The position numbers were made by a program, and so were the translations under genes. The notes beneath the pieces were generated by a model that saw only the letters and a list, made by a program, of their open reading frames with translations, had not been told where the DNA came from and made no database searches. From an uncultured Christensenellaceae bacterium (lineage in GTDB: Bacteria; Bacillota; Clostridia; Christensenellales; Pumilibacteraceae): DNA of 64,000 nt. Shown in pieces: positions 60,196 to 64,000 of this stretch. The stretch is taken from assembly GCA_910588155.1 (NCBI GenBank), contig CAJUPB010000006.1, forward strand, positions 66,831-130,830, read 5' to 3'. Position 1 is the first letter of the stretch; the number at the start of each line of letters is the position of its first letter.

Positions 60196-60930
60196 TTACA
60201 ACGCGGCAATTTTTTGTTTCAATTCCAAAGCGTCAGCCCGTAATTCGGTAAGTGAAACTATCAACTTATCGCACACCGAAATAATAAATTCGCCGTCGTC
60301 GGGTGTATTCAAAACTTCGCCTACGTTGATTTGTTTTTTAACGTGTAAGGCATTCAGCATTCGCAGTATAGCGGATAGCGAATAGTTTGCAATTCTTAAT
60401 TCTCGAATAACTTTAAGCGTTTGCATATCCGATTCATCATATACCCGATAACCGTTTTCTTTGCGCTTTACCGTCAGTAAGCCGTTTAATTCCCAATTCC
60501 GCAGAGTGTCAATCGTTGTGTTCAGTGCGTCGGCGGCTTGTTGTCTTGTGTATAAAGTCGTTCCCGCTTTCATGGGTCGGTTGTGTAAAATGCTTTCTAC
60601 AATAACGATTGCCGCTTTGGAAAATTCCGTTTCTTTATCTATGTTTTTAATATAGTCGTTCGTAAGCGTAAGAGCCTTTTCGTAATCGCGCAAAGCAACC
60701 GTTTGAATAATTTGGACAGCTTGTTTACGCAGTCCGTTTTGCAATACTTCCGCACGCAAGGCAAGGCGCACAATCTCGATTTGTTTAATATGTTCGTCGG
60801 TAAATACGCGATAGCCGTTCGGCTTTCTTTCGGGCGAAGAAATAACACCCCAATTTTCGTATAACCGAATTGTGTTGGGGTGCAGTCCGAATTTGTCCGC
60901 TATTTGTGATGTCGAATAGGTATTTTGCAT
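60196..60930 (-). CDS. Regulator with two MerR DNA-binding domains in tandem
   Basis: 244 residues. One MerR HTH at 4-72 (FGLHPNTIRLYENWGVISSP) and a second at about 128-196 (AADALNTTIDTLRNWELNGL), each with the NGYRV wing. No ligand domain is evident beyond the linker helices. It lies upstream of the ABC exporter genes in the same direction. The promoter's -10 is only seven bases before the ATG, so the mRNA is probably leaderless. Confidence 0.88.
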   Translation of the reverse strand: MQNTYSTSQIADKFGLHPNTIRLYENWGVISSPERKPNGYRVFTDEHIKQIEIVRLALRAEVLQNGLRKQAVQIIQTVALRDYEKALTLTNDYIKNIDKETEFSKAAIVIVESILHNRPMKAGTTLYTRQQAADALNTTIDTLRNWELNGLLTVKRKENGYRVYDESDMQTLKVIRELRIANYSLSAILRMLNALHVKKQINVGEVLNTPDDGEFIISVCDKLIVSLTELRADALELKQKIAAL

Positions 60931-60937
60931 TGTGATT

Positions 60938-60967
60938 ATTATAGCACTTTTTTAGAGTACAAGTCAA
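60938..60967 (-). promoter_or_regulatory. Promoter of the tandem-MerR gene, leaderless
   Basis: Minus strand TTGACT (60967-60962), 18 bases, TATAAT (60943-60938), then AATCACA and the ATG. Transcription would start at or one base before the initiation codon. Confidence 0.75.
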
Positions 60968-61420
60968 ACTCATCAAATTGTAGACCTTTCGATAATAATG
61001 CCTACTATTATTGAGCGTTCTATCGTTCTGATTCTTGCTAAATATATGTGTTTCTTTCTTCGTGGCACACGGTATGGCACACGATTATTTCATAAACACA
61101 ATATATAGAAGTTAAATATAATAAAATACCGCATAATTGCGGTTTATGAATTTTATATATAGGCGTTGGTAAGGGCGCGTGCCAAAAACGAGTTTGTGTG
61201 CCACGCGTGTGCCACGAGGGCAGAATTTGGCACATTTAGAACGATTAGACCGCCTTTCGGCGGTTGCTTTTTTTATTCGATTTGATACAATACTAATAAG
61301 GTAAAAAACACTTAAAAATGCCCTTTGGCACATAATGGCACATTTTTATGTTCGGTGGCACACCGAAATCCAAAAACGAAAATTCATAAAAACATACTAA
61401 ATATGGGGTAAAATAAAGAA
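60968..61420. repeat. Non-coding stretch with clustered TGGCACA motifs beside tRNA genes
   Basis: No gene seen. TGGCACA, usually within TGGCACACG or TGGCACAT, occurs at about 61063, 61075, 61227, 61326, 61337 and 61356 and in reverse (TGTGCCA) near 61199 and 61210, with a partial GTGCCA at 61179. Several lie 11-12 bases apart. This resembles the arm-type sites of a tyrosine recombinase next to a tRNA target. No integrase gene is in the window. Confidence 0.5.
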
Positions 61421-61444
61421 AAAACCACCGCAAAAGGTGGTTTT
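61421..61444 (-). terminator. Terminator of the tRNA operon
   Basis: AAAACCACC (61421-61429) and GGTGGTTTT (61436-61444), directly after tRNA-Thr. Confidence 0.85.
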
Positions 61445-61447
61445 CTT

Positions 61448-61523
61448 TGGAGCTGTTAGCGGGACTTGAACCCGCGACCTCGTCCTTACCAAGGACGTGC
61501 TCTACCTGCTGAGCCATAACAGC
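61448..61523 (-). tRNA. tRNA-Thr (GGT anticodon)
   Basis: 76 bases including an encoded CCA. Acceptor GCTGTTA/TAACAGC, anticodon stem CGTCC/GGACG around TTGGTAA, T-arm GTTCAAGTCC. Confidence 0.93.
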
Positions 61524-61551
61524 ATACTCCCGAAAATTCGGGGTATTTATT

Positions 61552-61641
61552 TGGCGGAGAGAGCGGGATTCGAACCCGCGGTACGTTTTAGCGTACGCAC
61601 GCTTTCCAAGCGTGTGCCTTCGACCACTCAACCATCTCTCC
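61552..61641 (-). tRNA. tRNA-Ser (GGA anticodon)
   Basis: 90 bases with CCA. Acceptor GGAGAGA/TCTCTCC, anticodon loop TTGGAAA, a long variable arm (TACG..CGTA) as expected for serine, T-arm GTTCGAATCC. Confidence 0.93.
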
Positions 61642-61686
61642 ACGACGGGTCGATTTTTTATTATCGGTCATTTCCGACCGCTGTCT

Positions 61687-61715
61687 ATTCTACCATAATC
61701 GCGCATAAATTGCAA
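61687..61715 (-). promoter_or_regulatory. Promoter of the tRNA-Ser/tRNA-Thr operon
   Basis: Minus strand TTGCAA (61715-61710), 17 bases, TAGAAT (61692-61687). Confidence 0.75.
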
Positions 61716-61760
61716 GTGTTTTTCGGGGCGTGTCGGGAATTATTTTTCTTTGCCTCAATC

Positions 61761-61960
61761 TTATAAGTCGATATGAATTACGCCGTCCCCGTCAAGAGAC
61801 CAAACTGCTTCTTTTTCCGTTATGGTACCGTCATTTTGCAATAATTCGTATTTGCGAAGAATATCCGTGACAGCGGAAAGGTAATTTCTGCTCGGGCAAA
61901 AATTCACATCTTTGCGCATTTCGTTATTTACAGTGACCGTTACCGTTGGGAGGGAGAGGG
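61761..61960 (-). other. Short open stretch, possibly a gene remnant
   Basis: A minus-strand frame ends at 61761 with YLSAVTDILRKYELLQNDGT and WSLDGDGVIHIDL, which looks protein-like, but no Shine-Dalgarno site precedes the ATG at 61919 and it follows the isomerase stop at once. It may be the tail of a lost gene. Confidence 0.3.
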
Positions 61961-62806
61961 CTATACGTTTTCGTTCATAAAGCGAGAGCTGATTTGAAGA
62001 GAGCGGACGGCGGAGTTGTCGGCAAAATTTCTGTGACTTTCCAAAATCACGGCTCTTACTTTGCACTCTTTCGCAACTTTCACAAGCTCTTGCAAATTCA
62101 TATTGCCCATTCCGAGTTCCGTGCCGTCGGATTTCAGTATGGACGAAGCCGTACCCTTTGCCAAACTCACTCTGTCGTTTATATGATACAGCTTCATTCT
62201 TTCGCCTATACTTCTCATAATCCCCGTGCAATCCGCACCCGCATCGGCAGCCCAATACGAATCGAATTCGAAACCCACAAATTCGGGGTCGGTTTCCCTC
62301 AAAATCAAATCAATCGGTCTTTTGCCGCCGTCCGTTCTCACAAACTCGCAATTGTGATTATGGTACAAAAAATCCAAGCCGCGCTCTTTCATCGATTTGC
62401 CGGCACGGTTCAGTCTTTCGCAAAGACGTTTCACCGATTCGTCTTTTGTATAGTCGTATCTGAACATACCCGTCAGCACGACGGTATCCGTCCCGACTTT
62501 TTCGGCATCTTTTGCGACACCGTCGGGACTGTTTGTTATGCTTCCCATATCTTCGTGCAGAGCCACGACTTTCAACCCGTATTCTTGGGTCAGCCTGTTC
62601 CAATCGAACGCGCCGCAATTGCCCACGCCCATACCCGCAAGCGCCGTCAGCATTCTCACGAAAAGCGATACTTTTTTAATCATAAAACCGTTAAGTTCTA
62701 TTCCGTCGTATCCGCATTCTTTCATAAGCCGCAAAGTATTGCGCGCACGCTTTTCCGAAGCAAGTTCCTTTCTCAACATAAATTGCTGTACTGCTTTTAC
62801 CGTCAT
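61961..62806 (-). CDS. Sugar phosphate isomerase/epimerase (xylose isomerase-like TIM barrel)
   Basis: 281 residues. AP endonuclease 2/IolE-type fold: ECGYDGIELNGF near the start, VALHEDMG, FLYHNHNCEF with metal-binding His and Glu, FVGFEFDSYWAADAG and MKLYHINDR. It should interconvert or dehydrate a sugar or inositol derivative; the substrate is not readable. It follows the third GH3 gene by 64 bases, and may process what that enzyme releases. Confidence 0.88.
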   Translation of the reverse strand: MTVKAVQQFMLRKELASEKRARNTLRLMKECGYDGIELNGFMIKKVSLFVRMLTALAGMGVGNCGAFDWNRLTQEYGLKVVALHEDMGSITNSPDGVAKDAEKVGTDTVVLTGMFRYDYTKDESVKRLCERLNRAGKSMKERGLDFLYHNHNCEFVRTDGGKRPIDLILRETDPEFVGFEFDSYWAADAGADCTGIMRSIGERMKLYHINDRVSLAKGTASSILKSDGTELGMGNMNLQELVKVAKECKVRAVILESHRNFADNSAVRSLQISSRFMNENV

Positions 62807-62870
62807 TTCGACCTCCCGAAACAGAACAAACTCCGCCCCCGTTTAAGAGCGGAGTTTTTCTGCAAACATT

Positions 62871-64000
62871 TTAATTCTTATTTTGCTTTGTATCCTTAAA
62901 TTTTGTCAGAGACAGAACCAGCATTGCCGCACTGCCAATCGCAACGACACCGAACACGCAGACAAAAGCAATTACCGCAGCTTCCCACCAAGGCATAACT
63001 TTAACAATCTTCGCGTGGCCGATATTCATCGCGTGAGTTCTGGAAACCGTGTAGACGTTATGTTTCGCCGCCGACTGATACGCCGACACTATCGCCGCAT
63101 CGCGGGCATACCCCGACATAGAAATCATACCGCTCGTCGTGCCGAGCCATATCGTCTGCCCCGCCATAAGTCCGGCTCTGTAATCCATATATTTCGCAAA
63201 AGACGCCATATCGGTCACTGCCATACCTTTCATACCCCATTCGTCGCGGAGTATGCCTGTCATAAGACCGCGGTGCGCGCCCGCCCAAACTACGCCTATG
63301 CGGTTGAACGAACTCATTATCGCCGTGCCGCCGCTTTCGGCAAACTCTCGGAAACCTTCGAGATAGACTTCGCGTATCGCCTGTTCGTTGCTCCACGTGC
63401 TTATTCCGTAACGCCCTTCTTCCTGGTCATTGAGCGCGTAATGTTTCGGAACGGCGGTTATGCCTTTGAGACGCATACCCGCGCTCTCTGCGGCGCACAT
63501 TTTGCCTGACACAAAACCGTCTTCGCTGTAATACTCGCCGTTTCTGCCGCTGTAAGGCGTGCGGTGTATATTCGCGCCGGGAGCGTATATCGCCGTGTAA
63601 AAAGTGCTGTCGCCGCCGAGCGATGCGTGTATCAAGTCCTCGGCTATGCACTTGCCCTCGCTTTCGGCAAGCGCAAGATTATATGACGAAGCAAGCACGC
63701 TTTCGCAGGGGAAACACATTCCGCGACCGCCGAACGAAAGCGGTTTCGTGAAGCCGTACGGTCCGTCGGAAGCGCGCGTTCCCGGCAAGCCGATGCTTTG
63801 CACCAGCTTTGTCTGGTACGCGCCGTTGCCGATAAAATCCACAAGTTCGGCATACGTCATCTGCGAAATCAGTTTGTTCCAATCGTCGGACGAAAAACTT
63901 TGTTCAACCAAATCGGCTACGACGAGAAGCTTCTCCGCGCCCGTTGTCGGAACTTCCGTGACATCGGAATAGTAGAGTTTTTTATACTTCTCGGCTATCG
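62871..64000 (-). CDS. Membrane-anchored GH3 glycosidase (copy 3), carboxy-terminal part
   Basis: The frame is open to the right edge; about 376 residues are seen. They are the GH3 TIM barrel (HYALNDQEEGRYGISTWSNE) with the nucleophile Asp in GMAVTDMASF, then VKVMPWWEAAVIAF and a last helix with a basic tail (KFKDTKQNKN). As in copies 1 and 2 the barrel comes last and the carboxy end is in the membrane. Here no four-helix partner lies downstream; one could lie beyond the edge. Confidence 0.88.
   Translation of the reverse strand, partial: IAEKYKKLYYSDVTEVPTTGAEKLLVVADLVEQSFSSDDWNKLISQMTYAELVDFIGNGAYQTKLVQSIGLPGTRASDGPYGFTKPLSFGGRGMCFPCESVLASSYNLALAESEGKCIAEDLIHASLGGDSTFYTAIYAPGANIHRTPYSGRNGEYYSEDGFVSGKMCAAESAGMRLKGITAVPKHYALNDQEEGRYGISTWSNEQAIREVYLEGFREFAESGGTAIMSSFNRIGVVWAGAHRGLMTGILRDEWGMKGMAVTDMASFAKYMDYRAGLMAGQTIWLGTTSGMISMSGYARDAAIVSAYQSAAKHNVYTVSRTHAMNIGHAKIVKVMPWWEAAVIAFVCVFGVVAIGSAAMLVLSLTKFKDTKQNKN

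Noticed and set aside
61293..61643. Open frame across both tRNA genes
   Set aside because: It is the shadow of the two tRNAs; no start site and no family pattern.
62821..62833. ACAGAACAAACTC, nearly the LytTR 13-mer, between the third GH3 gene and the isomerase gene
   Set aside because: No second copy lies 21 bases to either side and no promoter of matching geometry follows; it may be a remnant or chance.
1..64000. CRISPR arrays, rRNA genes and intact insertion sequences
   Set aside because: No regularly spaced repeats, no rRNA-like stretch and no transposase were seen anywhere in the window.

Overview
The window looks like the chromosome of a Gram-positive, probably anaerobic member of the Bacillota (Clostridia). 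The signs are purine-rich Shine-Dalgarno sites, GTG and TTG starts, sigma-A promoters with 17-base spacers, lipobox lipoproteins, pyruvate formate-lyase, a SpoVB-type flippase, a SpoIIQ-like LytM protein and KtrAB. No marker gene fixes the species; a gut-type, carbohydrate-degrading lineage is my inference from the glycosidases.

Region by region. 1-6.7 kb holds a flippase (partial), a YfbR-type nucleotidase, transketolase and a phosphohexomutase on the minus strand, then a plus-strand protein that looks like a decayed ABC ATPase, convergent with recF. 6.7-13.4 kb holds a frameshifted remnant, a 1223-residue anchored repeat protein and ligD. 13.4-24.2 kb holds a MIT-like/AAA+ ATPase, fabZ, and a tightly packed galK-pflA-pflB-GH2 block behind a CtpE-like P-type ATPase; the order suggests galactoside cleavage, galactose phosphorylation and anaerobic pyruvate cleavage. 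24.3-30.1 kb holds an operon of a double-anchored GH3 enzyme, a small four-helix membrane protein and a lipoprotein, next to an AraC-type regulator. 30.2-33.8 kb holds an orphan three-gene operon: a degenerate AAA+-like protein, a soluble VirD4/TraG-like ATPase and an FtsK-gamma-like winged helix, with no other conjugation genes. 33.9-37.2 kb holds an XRE regulator, fabV, an amidase-like protein with peptidoglycan-binding repeats, and a membrane protein. 37.3-40.9 kb is a plus-strand operon rqcP-ispDF-ktrB-ktrA. 41-44.7 kb holds a copper ATPase with a carboxy-terminal CopZ-like domain, a LytM/SpoIIQ-like protein and a small exported protein. 44.9-50.7 kb holds a second GH3 plus four-helix pair together with a LytTR/GHKL two-component system. 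Matching 21-base-spaced direct repeats lie before both operons. 50.8-51.7 kb holds mscL and a small gene.

From about 51.8 to 61.4 kb the DNA is visibly AT-richer and its gene content is accessory. It carries a frameshifted sigma-like gene, two single-gene units with the same promoter and terminator repeats, a run of GyrI/Cass2-type ligand-binding proteins behind a MerR-type 19-base-spacer promoter, a MerR/GyrI regulator, and an ABC exporter with a tandem-MerR regulator. It ends in clustered TGGCACA motifs beside tRNA-Thr and tRNA-Ser, which look like integration arm sites; no integrase is present. Beyond the tRNAs, backbone resumes with a sugar-phosphate isomerase-like protein and a third GH3 that runs off the end.

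The strongest candidates for something undescribed are the orphan VirD4-like operon, the GH3/four-helix family with its own LytTR control, and the drug-sensor island.
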